DNA of 64,000 bases from Xylaria sp. FL1777 (GCA_022578965.1 MU400550.1:280157-344156), one strand, 5' to 3'. Positions 35,571 to 47,153 are shown, numbered from the stretch's first letter. Numbers and translations are program-made. Notes: generated by a model from the letters alone, not told the origin.

Positions 35571-37099
35571 CAGTCAATTATCTTGTCAATAATGAAATTC
35601 CAAGCTACAAATAATTTTGTGTCACTAAAAGATCCTGCGTAAATCTCGTGGGCCATCGAAATATCAAGTCTCTGCCCTATGATATCTAGGGCTGACCGAC
35701 TATCTGCAGCTATTTCCAAACACGCTCCACGAATACCAGCCGTTCTGTATCTGCAGCTTGATTACTCAAACCTTTTAATGCAGGCTGTGGTGCTGGGGGA
35801 ACTGGGCTTGTTGGAGTCTCTACCCTGGGCCTCGCCATCCTTGAATACTAGTTCTAAATGAGCTCGAAATAAAGAGGGCGAACCAAAGGCAGTGGCCTCT
35901 CAATGGACCAATGTATCCACAAATGGCAGTGTAGATCTCAAGTACTACAAGTATTAGGATTATACAGGACAGAAATGATGGACGTTCCTGAATAGGGGTA
36001 CGATCTATATATTTAACATGGACGAATTGAATCTCACGATATGCCAACGGCATTTTCAAAATGTATTATTGGTTCTTGTTCTTGTGACTGGCTCATTTAT
36101 TCCGCGTACTCGCTCAGGCTACCTCATCATAGCTAGCGTTTCGGTTTTGAGAGGCGACCCAAGTAAAATTCTGTTGTTGTCAGTCTGATATGGCATTTTC
36201 TAGGTCCGTGATTAATTCATCTACTGATTCTTCACCTTGAGCGCGAGCGAGGAGGTTCTCTGCCTTAGCCTACGACCCCATATTCCCAATACCCAAGAAC
36301 GATAATAATTCCACGTATAGCGACTATTAGATATATCGTTTCCTACTCTATTTCCAACATGCCGTGTTTCTGTTTCTCCTGTCTCAGCTATACAGAGAGT
36401 CGCCACGCTTAATAAGCTTTAGCGAGCTCATCTCAGCTTGTGCGACTCCTTGATAGTGCGCTAAATACGATGGCCGGTTAACAGCTATATATCGTATAAT
36501 ATAGGTAGCGCTTACGCAATTTTATGTTTTAAGAAAACATACTATAAGCGACTTGCCGGCGGTCAAACAACGCCAGAAGATCATCGACCAGCTGCTTATA
36601 TGACCATACATGCTATCTCAATTGATGACAGAGTCGAGACAACCATGCCTGTGGAGGCAAGGATATTATCTTTTTGACTATATAAACCGGCGTCCAGGTG
36701 TATAATACTACGTATAATTACACCCTATACACTCAATATGAGGCGCCTTGACGTAGCTCATCTAAACAAGATAGAGGCGGAGACAAGAATGCCACCGAAA
36801 AGGTCGGAATCACCACCGAGTGCGTTATGAACCCTTCCTTCTTGCAAATGACTTTCATGCTCATACAAGCAAGCCTCAATGTAGTTGTAGTTAAACAAAT
36901 ATCAATTTACAGAACTTTATGGTAGCAGAAACGGAAGAAATTAGGTGCGTAAGAATCCCACGCACATCACCAGACGCCATGCTCGGAGGAAACGTGTCAT
37001 TAGATTGACAAGAATGTGGTATCATGATTCATAAAACGACTACAAATAGGGGTATCTCATATTATGCAATCCATTTCTATCCAGGTCCAACCAAGCGTT
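35571..37099. other. Intergenic region between convergent genes
   Basis: 1.5 kb between the stop codons of two convergent genes. It should hold both 3' UTRs. No coding frame, RNA gene or repeat was recognised. Confidence 0.5.
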
Positions 37100-40000
37100 T
37101 CAAGGCTGAGAGGGACCGCCACCACCTCCTCGTTGCAGCCCACCATTCGTTTTCATACTCTCTTCCAACGCCCGCCTTAGCTCCTCGTCTTCTTCGGCGC
37201 TTGCATCGGCACCGGAGCCCATCCCTCTCACATCATGGAACGCTGCCTCAGCGAGGCTCTGTTTCTTCACATACTCCATGACGATATCTTCTTCCGATTT
37301 CAATGAACTAATGCGCGCGAGCTCTTGCTGGTGGGCCTTCTCCGACTCCTCAATTGCACGCATTAGATCTTCGTCGTCGTCAGCAGGTTGTGGTGCCCTT
37401 TGCTCAGCCTGGGAAGCTTCGATGGCCTGGCGGAGTGCATTTTCGTCGAACTCGGCACTCTCCTGCTCTGCTTGTGAAGCTTCGAGAGCTTTCTTGTATT
37501 CCTCATCCTCATAGCTAGTGAGCCCCTCGGTCTGCGATTGCTCAATGGCGCGCCTAATGTTTCCGTCATACTCCTTGTTTTCTTCAAGATCATACATGCG
37601 AATTTCCTGTTGCTGACTCTCCGATATGCTCAGCTTGATAGCTTCCTCAATCAGGAATTGATACTCTTCATCCGTGATATTTTCAAGGTCGTCAGGCGAG
37701 AAGGGATATTTCCTCTTGTCATCATGGGGACGTTTGACATCGGGAACCCATTCAGGTAGTTGTGTGCCAGTATTCGAAAATGTTGAATTTGAAGTTGTTT
37801 GGGAGCTCATCGTCGTTGACCGGTTCCTCATAATTTTCAAGCTGGATCGAATGGCTTGCTCAACATGGGCATCTTCGACTGCATTTCCCCGCGAGGTTTC
37901 ATGAACCGCAGCTTGAATGGCTGCTTCGAATTCGTCGGGTAGTTCATTGTTACTATCGGTGCTGGAAACCCTTCGCATATCTTCTTCAACAAATGGCCCT
38001 TCGGCTCGTTGCTTCTTCCATGCTTTCTTACGGTCCTGTAATTTCCTATGTTCATCTGCACTGATATTTCTGCTTTGAAGCCATCCTGTTCTGGGCGTTT
38101 CGCCCAGGTCCTCGGTACTCATAGAGGCACGCTCAGAAGCTGAAGGCGATGAGTCTCTTAATTTACCTTTCTCTTTTTGTTTCAAGGCGTAGAACCCCTT
38201 CATTTTGTCCCTCAGGCCAAGCCAGCGCATTTCAATGTCATCACGTTCCTCTGCTGAAGAGATATTAAAATCTTCATTGCCCTGAGACATTCGTGATGCA
38301 ACGATGTACTTGTGAGCACTTTGTGCAAACATAGTACGAATTTCCGCATGAACACCAGCCATGGTGTAAGCAGGAATTCCCCATATAGCTGAGGAGGTGT
38401 TAGCATGCATGTATACATAGTCGTAGGAAAATACTTACCTGCACCAGATTTAAATACTAATCCGCCGATACCTTTACCAAACCCTTTGAGAAGTCCTGCA
38501 CCGCCTTCCTTTTCGGCACCTTTGAGGGGCTGAGTTACCAATCCAGTAATGCCATCAAATAGTCCAAGCCCAAATTCTTTGCCTGCGACTTTGAGACCAC
38601 TACTAAAGCCGGTAACTTTCTCTGTAGGCCGGATGGTGTCGTCGTTGTAAAGACTGGGTGCATTTCTGAAACCTCTCGCAAGTCCCATACAGAAGTTCAT
38701 GGGACTCTTGACACCAGTAGCTATGATATTGTTGATGCTCTTGCCGGTGTCTAACACTTTTTCTAGGTGTTGATTTACACTTTCAGTTGACATTGTCTGA
38801 GCCCTCGTAGCACGTGTATTGCTAGCATCTTGGTTACCAGTAGTCGAAGATGGAATTGGCGATGCGGTTGGGGTTACTGTATGATCTGGAGCGCTAATAC
38901 TCGATTTATGCAGACTAGAGGTATTCGAAGGAATGCTAGCCGAGTCCGAGCCCGTACGCTCCAATGTATTTGGCGTGCCTATATCGTCACCAGAGAGTTG
39001 AGAGGAGGCAACCTCAGCAGCAACATTCTCTGTAGATTTCGATTTCGGTGTCCCCCTTGCGGCCCTGAAAAGATCTCGGGGAATATCTGCTGCGGACATT
39101 ACAATGGTGGTGGCATCTCCAACCAATGCTGAGGTACAGGCTGAAATTGGGTCGGTTGGGTAGTTCTCTGTATCATATTCCTTCGCGCGGAAGCTGTCGA
39201 CTAATGTCAACTGATTTTCATATTGCATCAGAGTTTCTTCACTATACTTACAGTTTTAAATCCGTGTATCGAATGTAACCACTATTTACGAGAGTGGCGG
39301 CTGCGAGGGCACTGAGGTGTATTTTGCTCCGCCGTACCCGCCAGACTGCTACTCGACTGGGCGCGACGGCACATCGAAGAGCATCCACATCAAGGTGTCT
39401 GTGAAAGCTTTGAGCGCCAATATCAGAACCCTGTTCTTCGCGGATTTTCGCCCCTAATTCTTTCGCTTTCTCTTGCGTCTCGGGTTTGAGCGCGATTCTA
39501 ATGGCCTCAGCTAGTCCTTCTGCGGTCAGTTTCTTGTAGGGTATAGGGTCTGGTCCTGCGCCAGCTCTCGCTACCATAGCACCCCAAAAAGGTTGGTCGC
39601 CGAAGAAAGGGACAACGATAGTGGGTTTGCCAGCTTGGATTCCAGCGGCTGTAGTTCCAGCACCTCCGTGGTGGCATACCGCCGAAACTTTCTTGAAAAG
39701 CCAATCATGCGGCACGTTGCCAAGCATGAAAACACCTTCAGGTACCCCAATAGAGTCGGCACCAAGACCGCCCCAGCCTTTCGATACAAGAGCGCGAACA
39801 CCTGTTGCGGCCACAGCGTTAAAAATCATATTGGTAAGTCCATCGGGATCATCGACGACAATAGACCCAAATCCGATGTAAACCGGAGGTGGCCCGGCCG
39901 CAAGAAATGCAGCAAGCTCAGGTTCCGGAACGTACGATGAGGCTAGATTTAAGAAGTAAAAACCGGCGATGTCTATGTGATTGCCCCAGTCATTGGGTTT

Positions 40001-41346
40001 AGGAATGAGTGCCGGGGACCAACAGTATGTGTAGGGTATTCGTAGACGCGTTAGGACGCCCGGTGCCCAGATCAAGGCAAGCGGCTCCAGATCCAGTACC
40101 TTGGTTCGGAAACGATTTATAACATCTCCAAGTCCCTGCCATGTCATCATCTCAACCATAGCATATGACAGGTAGTTGGTTGTTACTGAATCGGTGTTGG
40201 ATGACTGAATGTTGGCAAGGGGCTGTGGGAAGGCCCTCGTGGGAGACCACGGCATGCTAAGGGGTCCTTCATTAGCTAGACTTAAAAAATCGACTGGGTT
40301 TCACTCACGTAAACATAAGATGAAGAGGTACCCCGAGTTTCTCAGCGACATGAATGTGCGCAAAGCTAGGGGGGTTAGCAATGATGACATCCGCGACGAA
40401 TGGTTTATATGTCGAGTCACCCATCACCGGGGTCACGTCAGACGGGACTTCCTCGTCTTTACGACTAAAGCGTGGCGCGGGTCCAAGACCATTACCAGTC
40501 TCAATGCAAGATCTCCAGCATCCCATAACGATCTGCTCAATGCCCTTTCTTCGCTTGGTGATCTCCCCACTCTTTAGCGCATCGATACCGGGCATGAGGC
40601 CGGGGTTTTTCACCATGAAAGCCATGAGTTCAGCGGGATCACCCCCGATAGCGAAGAATTCCAAGCCGTTCTCCTCGACGAACTTCTGAAATGTAGCGTG
40701 GGTAGCAACTCGAATGCGATGACCGTAAGTGTTTTTTAACACTAGACCAAGAGCAATGAAGGGCTGAACATCGCCTCGCGATCCCACGATCTGTATGACG
40801 ACATTCAGTCGGGGAGGGGGTGTCTGCCCGGGCCGGCCGCCGAGGCTCGGGGGGATGTAAGGAGGTGGTAGCGGCTCATCGGGAGAAATTCGACCTTCGT
40901 GTCTTAGTTGGTTGCGCAGAGTAGGCGCTATGAAATCTGCCAGATGTCTGCTCGTCTGATTAATATTGATGTTGACACGACCATCATCTGCCAAGACGTT
41001 CCATTAGCAAAAGCAGAGAAAGTAGTGGCATTACACAAAATCTACCTGTGACAGCAGCGCCGGCATCGAACCCGGCCTGGTGGATGTTTAGTTGGTCATG
41101 GAATTCGCTGTAGGCGGGGGGCACATCTTCTTCAGCGCCTAGCTCAGGAGACTCGGGGAGGAAGCCGTTGGTGTAGTTCCGGCTATCGTCAGTAAAGACA
41201 AGCTCCGGGGCCAAGTTCGAGCCAGTTCGAGATCGGCTTCGTGGTGGTAGATGAGGGGGGCTGATAGGTATAGGCGCCTGCTCCGCTCGACGATTTTCTG
41301 CTGCCAGAGCAGTACTGGCCCTCCTCTTCTCGTCAACGATGGACAT
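37100..41346 (-). CDS. Sterol-glucosyltransferase-like GT1 enzyme fused to C-terminal ubiquitin-interacting motifs
   Basis: Five exons (41346-41046, 40987-40309, 40256-39252, 39193-38439 and 38388-37100) give 1342 residues. The introns are 58, 52, 58 and 50 bp. Seen: an N-terminal tail with PPAY; the GT28/GT1 N-terminal Rossmann domain from about residue 161 (LNVVIQIVGSRGDVQPFIAL); FTMPWSPTRAFP restored by splicing; and the C-terminal UDP-sugar domain with IYIGFGS-like VYIGFGSIV and the nucleotide-binding CHHGGAGTTAAG near residue 522. A middle region with Gly-rich amphipathic segments (GLLKGFGKGIGGLVFK) follows, leading to GIPAYTMAGV. Residues about 1080-1330 carry at least six UIM-like helices (for example EEYKKALEASQAE, ENALRQAIEASQAE, EDLMRAIEESEKA and EELRRALEESMKT). 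Known: related enzymes (Atg26/Ugt51 family) glucosylate ergosterol with UDP-glucose. UIMs bind ubiquitin. Inference: a sterol or lipid glucosyltransferase recruited to ubiquitinated membranes. I see no PH/GRAM domain of the Atg26 type. Confidence 0.93.
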
Positions 41347-42154
41347 GGCCAGCTAAAGGATCTCTTCGGCTTTCTGCTGGCAAGTCGTCGGCCAAAAAGC
41401 GTTTGCGGTTGTGTAAGGGTGGTGGTGGACGAAAGAAGGAGAAATAAGGTCGACTGTCTTTACGGCATCCCCTTGTTAGGTCGTCACACATAGATATGAT
41501 GGAGATGGACAGCCGTCATGCGGTTACATTGATGATGTGGATAAGTATACAGAGTATTCCGCGGAACGGACTGCCTAGGTAGGTATCACGATACGGATAC
41601 GGATATGGATATGGATATGGATATGGATATGGATATACAAGGTAGAAAAGAATGGAACGTAGGTATTCAGAACTATTCGAAACCTTAGGTGCTTCTTAAA
41701 GAGACAAACAAACACTATCTACCCAGGTAGGGAACCTAGGTATTTCTATCTTGCTGCCTGAAATGGACTGCGATGTATGAAGACTGCGGCAAGCCATGGC
41801 TTAATGCCAGCTACCCTCAGCTCCATAGGTAGCTACAATTGCGATTTCGATGACGTGTGGGGTTACAATGCTGATTGATGAGGGGTCCAAGTCCCTGTGT
41901 ACTATTCTTGATTTCGGACTGACTTGCGAAAATCGGGCACTTCCACTTTTCGATTAGGCATGCACGCTGTACCTTTTCTTGTTCTTTTTTCTTGTATTAA
42001 CTAACTAGGTATGTTATTATTTATTTAGTTTTTGGAAAGAGGCTGACCAGTTAGTACTACATATATATCACTGTAAAAGCCGCCTTGGGTGAGCTCTATA
42101 AATAAAATATCTATTGCACAGTTTATTGGCGGTACAAAATGTAGTACTTGTCTA
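41347..42154. other. Promoter side of the glycosyltransferase gene, with GGATAT repeat
   Basis: The first few hundred bases above 41346 should hold the minus-strand promoter and leader. An imperfect GGATAT hexamer array (about seven units) lies at 41591-41637. No gene is seen. Confidence 0.5.
41591..41637. repeat. GGATAT hexanucleotide microsatellite
   Basis: About seven tandem units of GGATAT, the first two being GGATAC. It lies in the upstream region of the minus-strand glycosyltransferase gene. It is a simple repeat likely to vary in length between strains. Confidence 0.9.
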
Positions 42155-42463
42155 CGAAGGTTGGGGCCAGAAGTCAGCAATAGTCTAGACAATTGGATAC
42201 AGTGCATTTTATTTACTACTAACAGTAATTATTTCCTAATTAGGAAATATTGTTAATTTTGTGCTAGACCGTTGGCGGCCCGACTTTGATATATTTTCTA
42301 CTTGACGGACTGTTTTCAAGCCGAAACGGAACCTGTTAAGCTGCTAGCAGCTTAGCATAAAATTAAAGCCTTTCCTAATTAGGCAATACTTACTGTAAGT
42401 AGTCAATAAAATGCACTGTATTCAATTATCCAGGCTATTGCAAACTTCGGACCCCAACCTTCG
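42155..42463. mobile_element. MITE with 93-bp terminal inverted repeats and TA target duplication
   Basis: The left arm (42155-42247) and the right arm (42463-42371 read in reverse complement) are both 93 bp. They align without gaps with about 12 mismatches (about 87% identity by eye). Both begin CGAAGGTTGGGG and end in CCTAATTAGGAAA, the left arm ending in the palindrome TTTCCTAATTAGGAAA. TA dinucleotides flank both ends (42153-42154 and 42464-42465). The 123-bp centre has no coding capacity. Known: TA duplication and simple inverted ends are typical of Tc1/mariner-type elements, and short non-coding derivatives are MITEs. The short frames at 42025-42207 overlap it and are not genes. Confidence 0.85.
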
Positions 42464-43919
42464 TACGTAGTGTATAAATATAGCTGACGTTATCACCGTG
42501 GCTCATTGGGAACTTCTAGCATAGCCAGCCAGTTGGCTGGGCCAGCTCCCCACCAGCACTAGCCGGGCGTACTTAACATACCAAAAATTGGTTGCCTTGA
42601 TTTATCCTACCTAGGTAGGTTATGTATCTCGCAACAAAAACGAAACGTTAATAAATTAAACCAATAAATCACTAGAAAATGTCTCATCACATGTCAGAAA
42701 AAGGGCATCAGCTATTCATATAGACTGTGTAATAGACAATATGTATTAGTAAGGAATTGATAATAACACTTTGTATTGTTGCGCTTGTATTAATTTCAGT
42801 GTAAATAGCGGTTGCGAAAGGACTAAACTCTGCGTCTATAGAGGATTGCAACGAAGAGCAGTCGACAAAACTTGAGAAGAGGAAAAATAGTTGCATAATT
42901 GAATATTTGCTAGTACTAGTGAGCTTCTGAAGAACGTACGTATACGCAGTAGGGGTTAAATCGTATTACGCGGAAAGTACAGTAAGGGGCTGCGTATTGT
43001 TCAAGCTCCGTTATCTAACTCCCATTTCGTTCCCGATAAGTATCAACTCCTGAACTCCACCCATCTCTATACTTGATGACATTATGAAACGATATTTCTA
43101 CTCGAGTCTTGCCAAGGTATTGCATAGCCTTAGTAAAGAGCAACTCTAGGTAGAGCGCGTAAAGGTCTACATCTCGACGGCGTGCCAGCACTGTATAATG
43201 CCGCTTGCGAGCGCCGTTCATTCTGGACGACTGCGCTCGGGCGCCAGAGAGGCAGGCCCAGCCACAAAGAAACGGCAGTGAAGCTGTCCGGGTTGAGATT
43301 ACCATGCTCATACGAATACTGTGTTATTTCGTTCTCGGCCGGGTATACTTATAATCGAGAAGGGCTTGTCGGTCGACACGATCCTGCGACGTCTCGCTAC
43401 TCTCCTTACAAGTATAGCGTATAGCGACATCCACGCTTCCACGGACCCTCAAAGAACCAGATAATAGGGACGTGTTTCAGATGGGCTGGATTGTGAGTTC
43501 GCTTTTAAATTTGACAATCCTTAAGAGCCTCCTCTAACAGAGACAACGCCTGCTTTCAATTAGAACTGAAGTCGGTTCTAGGAGCTGGTTGTCGTTGAAA
43601 GACTAGAGACCCCGCCCGGGGTCTTGCATTCCATTCCAAGGGATCAAGGTTCCTTAATCGTTTCAATTCGACCAAATGCCCGAACGGTCTCTTAGATACC
43701 TGCAAATGATTGCATCTCCAGCTGAACGGTCGAAGGCAGGTCTCGCTTAGTTCCCTGCATGTTACTTAAGCCACCTAAGTAAGAAAGAGCAATTAATCTC
43801 TAAAGATCTAGTGAGGAGAGTGTGAGTTATTTCTAGTAAAGACCCAGGACTCCTCCCTGAGGACAAAATTTCTACGACTAGGACCAAAAAAAAGAGAGAC
43901 AAAAATTAACATAATCTAA
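42464..43919. other. Intergenic region between MITE and tRNA
   Basis: 1.5 kb without a supported gene. A 98-codon frame at 43015-43311 (minus) has a protein-like stretch but no recognisable domain, and it was not accepted. A short palindrome GCCAGCCAGTTGGCTGGGC lies near 42522-42540. Confidence 0.45.
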
Positions 43920-43990
43920 GGTCTCCCTGGGAATCGAACCCAGATTAGCGGAATCAGAATCCGCTGTGATAACCATTACACTAGGAAACC
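43920..43990 (-). tRNA. tRNA-Gln (anticodon CTG)
   Basis: The minus strand folds into a complete 71-nt cloverleaf. The acceptor stem is GGTTTCC with GGAGACC (one G-T pair), the D arm is GTG...CAC, the anticodon stem is GCGGA/TCCGC around loop TTCTGAT (anticodon CTG, reading CAG), and the T arm is CTGGG-TTCGAAT-CCCAG, which also carries the B box. There is no intron. Runs of T on the minus strand just downstream (AATTTTTG and a longer T run near 43886-43893) can serve as polymerase III terminators. Confidence 0.97.
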
Positions 43991-44375
43991 TGGTAAAGTG
44001 TGGCGGTTTGAGCATTGCTCTGCGTGATTGCGCCTAATTTATTTTCGTCTATTGTCATGCTCCAACTTGTGGGGCCACGTGGAAAAACTTAGGAGGTCGG
44101 TACATCAATCCCTTTTGCATATTATATATTCTATTCACGACTTCTGTTTGAAGTAGATAATGATTCACGTCTTCATTACTAGATGGCATAGGACACCGCA
44201 CTAATACCATGTCCGTCCAGGAGGAACGCATATGGCGATACGATACTACATGCAGAGGAATAGGGCAGCAAGTAGAGACGCAATTTAACCCCTTCGATGA
44301 GAACCTCGTTGCACAGATCGCTCTAAAACGTTCGCCACAGCGTATAAATTGCATTATCTAGATAAGTACTGCTAA
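43991..44375. other. Spacer between tRNA and lyase gene
   Basis: 385 bp holding the upstream side of the tRNA and the 3' flank of the lyase-like gene, both on the minus strand. No gene is seen in the short frames here. Confidence 0.5.
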
Positions 44376-47153
44376 TCAAAGGGCACCTCCCACTTGTGCT
44401 AGATCCGCAATGGCCGCCAGCCCATACAGGGCAACATCATTCGTAGAGATCCACGCGGCCTCATCTACGGGCGTCAGGACCTGGCTGCCGCTTAACGAGA
44501 CGCTGGCCCAAGGCGCCGTCGGAGCAAAGCCGTCCGTATTCAAGAACTCGTTCCACGCCCTCGCAGCCAGCGTCGCGTTTCCCAGCCTCTTCGCCGCGTA
44601 CGCCGTCAATCGCGAGTGTCCCTGGCGGAGACTCAGGCTCCCGAACGACGTCCCGTACCGCGTCGTCTGCTCGGCTGCGCCCGCGCCGTAGTAGTAGCAG
44701 TAGTCGAGCCAGGCCTGGTCAAACGCGGCCGGCAGGTCGTCGCCCAGGTACTGCGTGATCTGCGCGACGATCTCGGGCAGCCCGAAGCTCGCCGAGAGAT
44801 GCGAGACCACCACCTGGCCCTGGTTGTCCGGGTCCGTGGCCGGCGGCTTGACTTCTCCCGTGTAGATGTTGTACAGCCCCAGGCCCGTCACGAACCCGTT
44901 CTTCAGCGATGCGATGCCCTGCATCGTGGCGTTCAGCTTCGACCTGGCTTCTTCCCAGCGCGGCCCGCGCCGCTCCCACTCGATCAGCCAGACTGCCGCC
45001 AGCCCCGAGAAGTCGATGCCGAGGTCGAGATCGATGGCCGTCGGATCCGGCACGTACGTGCCGTTGTCTTCGCGGACCTTCCGGCGCGGATCGACTGTCA
45101 GGAACGTCTTGTCCGCATCCATTAGGTCGTGGAGCAGTTCGCCGATGCGCTCGTCGCCCCCCGAGACGTAGTAGAAGATCTGTCTGTAGATCGGCGTCGA
45201 GACCCTGATCTGCTTGGCGCTGTCGCCCCAGTGCTGCACGCCGTGGCGCGTTCCAAACCCGCTGTACGGCCCCAAATGGTAGACGTCGACTTCGCTGGTG
45301 TGTCGAGCATGTGCCTCGGCAAACCGGTACACGTCCGCGCGGCCGGTCCGCAGAAAGTAGTTCCAGAAGAAGAGATTCGGCGATAGCTCCGAGTTGTCCC
45401 ATGCGTATCCGCCGATGTCGTAGCGCCAGACGTGACGGTCCGTGTCATACGTGTGCATGAAGTCTCCATAATCCCAGAACCCGTACCACTTCCGCTGCTC
45501 AACCTGTCCCTGGTAGAATTTATTGAGGAAGTCCAGGTGCGTCTCGATGGTCTGCGCAGCTTGTGTCGTTGTCGTGCTGTTCGGCACGTCCCAATATGTT
45601 GCTATCGCCTCGGTTTGCTTGATATACTCTGGTTGAGGAACTAGCACAGGCGGCTCGTTGACGAACTGGGTTAATGTCGCAAGCTCATCTGAGGATGGTG
45701 TACTGTTAAATGTTCGAATGAATATCTCGTTGGTCCTTCCGATACCATGTGGCGTGTTATAACCTCCTTCGTAGTCCTCATACGTGATTTCCAGCGCATC
45801 TAGCTGTTTAGCGTACGTGTCCTCGCCGAGGCCATCGTGAAATAGGCGCAAGTCCATTGGCTCACCCGCTGGACTATAAAGCCATAACGTGATTTGACCC
45901 GAGTCGGTAGCGGCATTTGATATGTCGATGCTCGTGGGGTATTGCTTCCAGAAGTCACGATGCCCGATGGCCAAACCACCAGTTGTAGCGCCTCCCAGAT
46001 AAGCTAGACCGCCGGCCCGAGTTCCTCCGGGGATTTTCACCCAGCTCTGACCAGGCTTCGTTCGCTTCTTGAGGGTGAAACCGTCAGGAGATAGCTGTGT
46101 CAACGTGTAGTCGTTCCACGCTGGGATCCATTGTAGTCTCGAGCTAACTGTCGTAGCCCAAGTAGCGACATCTGGTGTCTTCTTGCCTTCAAACTGAGCC
46201 ATGCGAACCGCTTGACCCGGATCTCTACGTAGACCAGTGATCCCTTGCACAGCTTCGCTCAGAAAGCCACCGTCTACACCTGCGACTCTAATATGGCGAT
46301 CGTATAATTCCTCGCCAACCAGCGGAATATCGAAACGAAGCCCAATCCCGGTTATGAAATCTTTATCTGCTTCCCCATCGAAAAGAAGTGTGTGAACTAT
46401 CCTGATCGTGTCCGAGTTCGCGTACAGATAGAATCTTACCGTAAATGGGATCCAAGGATCATGTGTTGCCGTAGGCTCGCTACTATTGATGCGATGGTCG
46501 CCTCGAATAGTGACTAATGTTCGTACAGAGCTATCCTCATCCACTGTCGTGGTATTGATTTGCGATTCTAGCTGGTAGTAGTTGATTTGTGCTTTCGCCG
46601 AGCTCTCTCCATTGTCTGGAAGTCCTGATTGGGATTGCAGAACCAGCTTGCCATTCTTGCCCACGATCTTCCCGCTGGATGTGCTTAATGAGCTCACGAG
46701 CACGTTTCCAGATTTCGGAAACGAAACTTTGAGCTTTCCCGTATCAACAGTAACATCGTCCTGCGCGTTATCCACATGGATAGATCCACGCTTGAGCCGT
46801 CGGGGGTTCCCTTTGACGGCGTTGACTGTATACCCACCGGGTACCGAGTCGGAGCCCGGTACGGCATGACCCGTCCATTTAATAGAGCCGTCGGCCCAGT
46901 ACGATGTTACCCATGACTGGAGGCTCACAACATCCCCACTGTCAGTCGAAGCGGAGAAAGTGGTTTCGTTACCCGAATATTTGCCTTTTGGCCAGGGCAA
47001 GCCAAAAGTAGTACCGAGGCCCAACGCTGGCTTGCCTTCAAGCCACTTTACCTCAACCGCATCCGAGGAGCTGTTCGTGTTTGGCGTTGACAGGACACGG
47101 CCGGCGATGTAAGGCAAACAAAGCGCCGAGCAAATCAAGGCCTTTACATGCAT
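44376..47153 (-). CDS. Secreted exo-rhamnogalacturonan lyase-like protein (PcRGLX/YetA family)
   Basis: Intronless, 925 residues. Seen: an N-terminal signal peptide (MHVKALICSALCLPYIAGR, with cleavage probably near residues 20-22). A first beta domain contains WLEGKPALGLGTTFGLPWPKG and SWVTSYWADGSIKWTGHAV, a central beta-sandwich runs to about residue 480, and an alpha-helical toroid follows with WYGFWDYGDFMHTYD, YDIGGYAWDNSE and HARHTSEVDVYHLGPYSG. Several N-x-S/T sites fit a secreted glycoprotein. Known: this three-part fold (Rift barrel, beta-sandwich, alpha/alpha toroid) is that of the Penicillium exo-rhamnogalacturonan lyase PcRGLX (PL26) and bacterial YetA; related families act on rhamnose-glucuronate linkages. 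Inference: an extracellular lyase acting on pectin side regions or plant gums. The exact linkage is not certain. The 3' half of the gene is markedly GC-rich, which produces long antisense shadow frames. Confidence 0.85.
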   Translation of the reverse strand: MHVKALICSALCLPYIAGRVLSTPNTNSSSDAVEVKWLEGKPALGLGTTFGLPWPKGKYSGNETTFSASTDSGDVVSLQSWVTSYWADGSIKWTGHAVPGSDSVPGGYTVNAVKGNPRRLKRGSIHVDNAQDDVTVDTGKLKVSFPKSGNVLVSSLSTSSGKIVGKNGKLVLQSQSGLPDNGESSAKAQINYYQLESQINTTTVDEDSSVRTLVTIRGDHRINSSEPTATHDPWIPFTVRFYLYANSDTIRIVHTLLFDGEADKDFITGIGLRFDIPLVGEELYDRHIRVAGVDGGFLSEAVQGITGLRRDPGQAVRMAQFEGKKTPDVATWATTVSSRLQWIPAWNDYTLTQLSPDGFTLKKRTKPGQSWVKIPGGTRAGGLAYLGGATTGGLAIGHRDFWKQYPTSIDISNAATDSGQITLWLYSPAGEPMDLRLFHDGLGEDTYAKQLDALEITYEDYEGGYNTPHGIGRTNEIFIRTFNSTPSSDELATLTQFVNEPPVLVPQPEYIKQTEAIATYWDVPNSTTTTQAAQTIETHLDFLNKFYQGQVEQRKWYGFWDYGDFMHTYDTDRHVWRYDIGGYAWDNSELSPNLFFWNYFLRTGRADVYRFAEAHARHTSEVDVYHLGPYSGFGTRHGVQHWGDSAKQIRVSTPIYRQIFYYVSGGDERIGELLHDLMDADKTFLTVDPRRKVREDNGTYVPDPTAIDLDLGIDFSGLAAVWLIEWERRGPRWEEARSKLNATMQGIASLKNGFVTGLGLYNIYTGEVKPPATDPDNQGQVVVSHLSASFGLPEIVAQITQYLGDDLPAAFDQAWLDYCYYYGAGAAEQTTRYGTSFGSLSLRQGHSRLTAYAAKRLGNATLAARAWNEFLNTDGFAPTAPWASVSLSGSQVLTPVDEAAWISTNDVALYGLAAIADLAQVGGAL

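Noticed and set aside
39194..39251. Alternative 3' splice sites for the third intron of the glycosyltransferase gene (AATCAG or ATTAG)
   Set aside because: Both lead to an immediate or early stop after joining to exon 3. Only the GACAG site keeps the frame and gives DLKLFRAKEYD.
43015..43311. 98-residue minus-strand frame
   Set aside because: Has a protein-like central stretch but no family, no splice partner and poor context, so it is not listed as a gene.
44616..45402. Long antisense frames opposite the lyase gene (169 and 227 residues)
   Set aside because: Arg/Ala/Pro-rich shadows caused by the high GC at codon third positions of the true gene.
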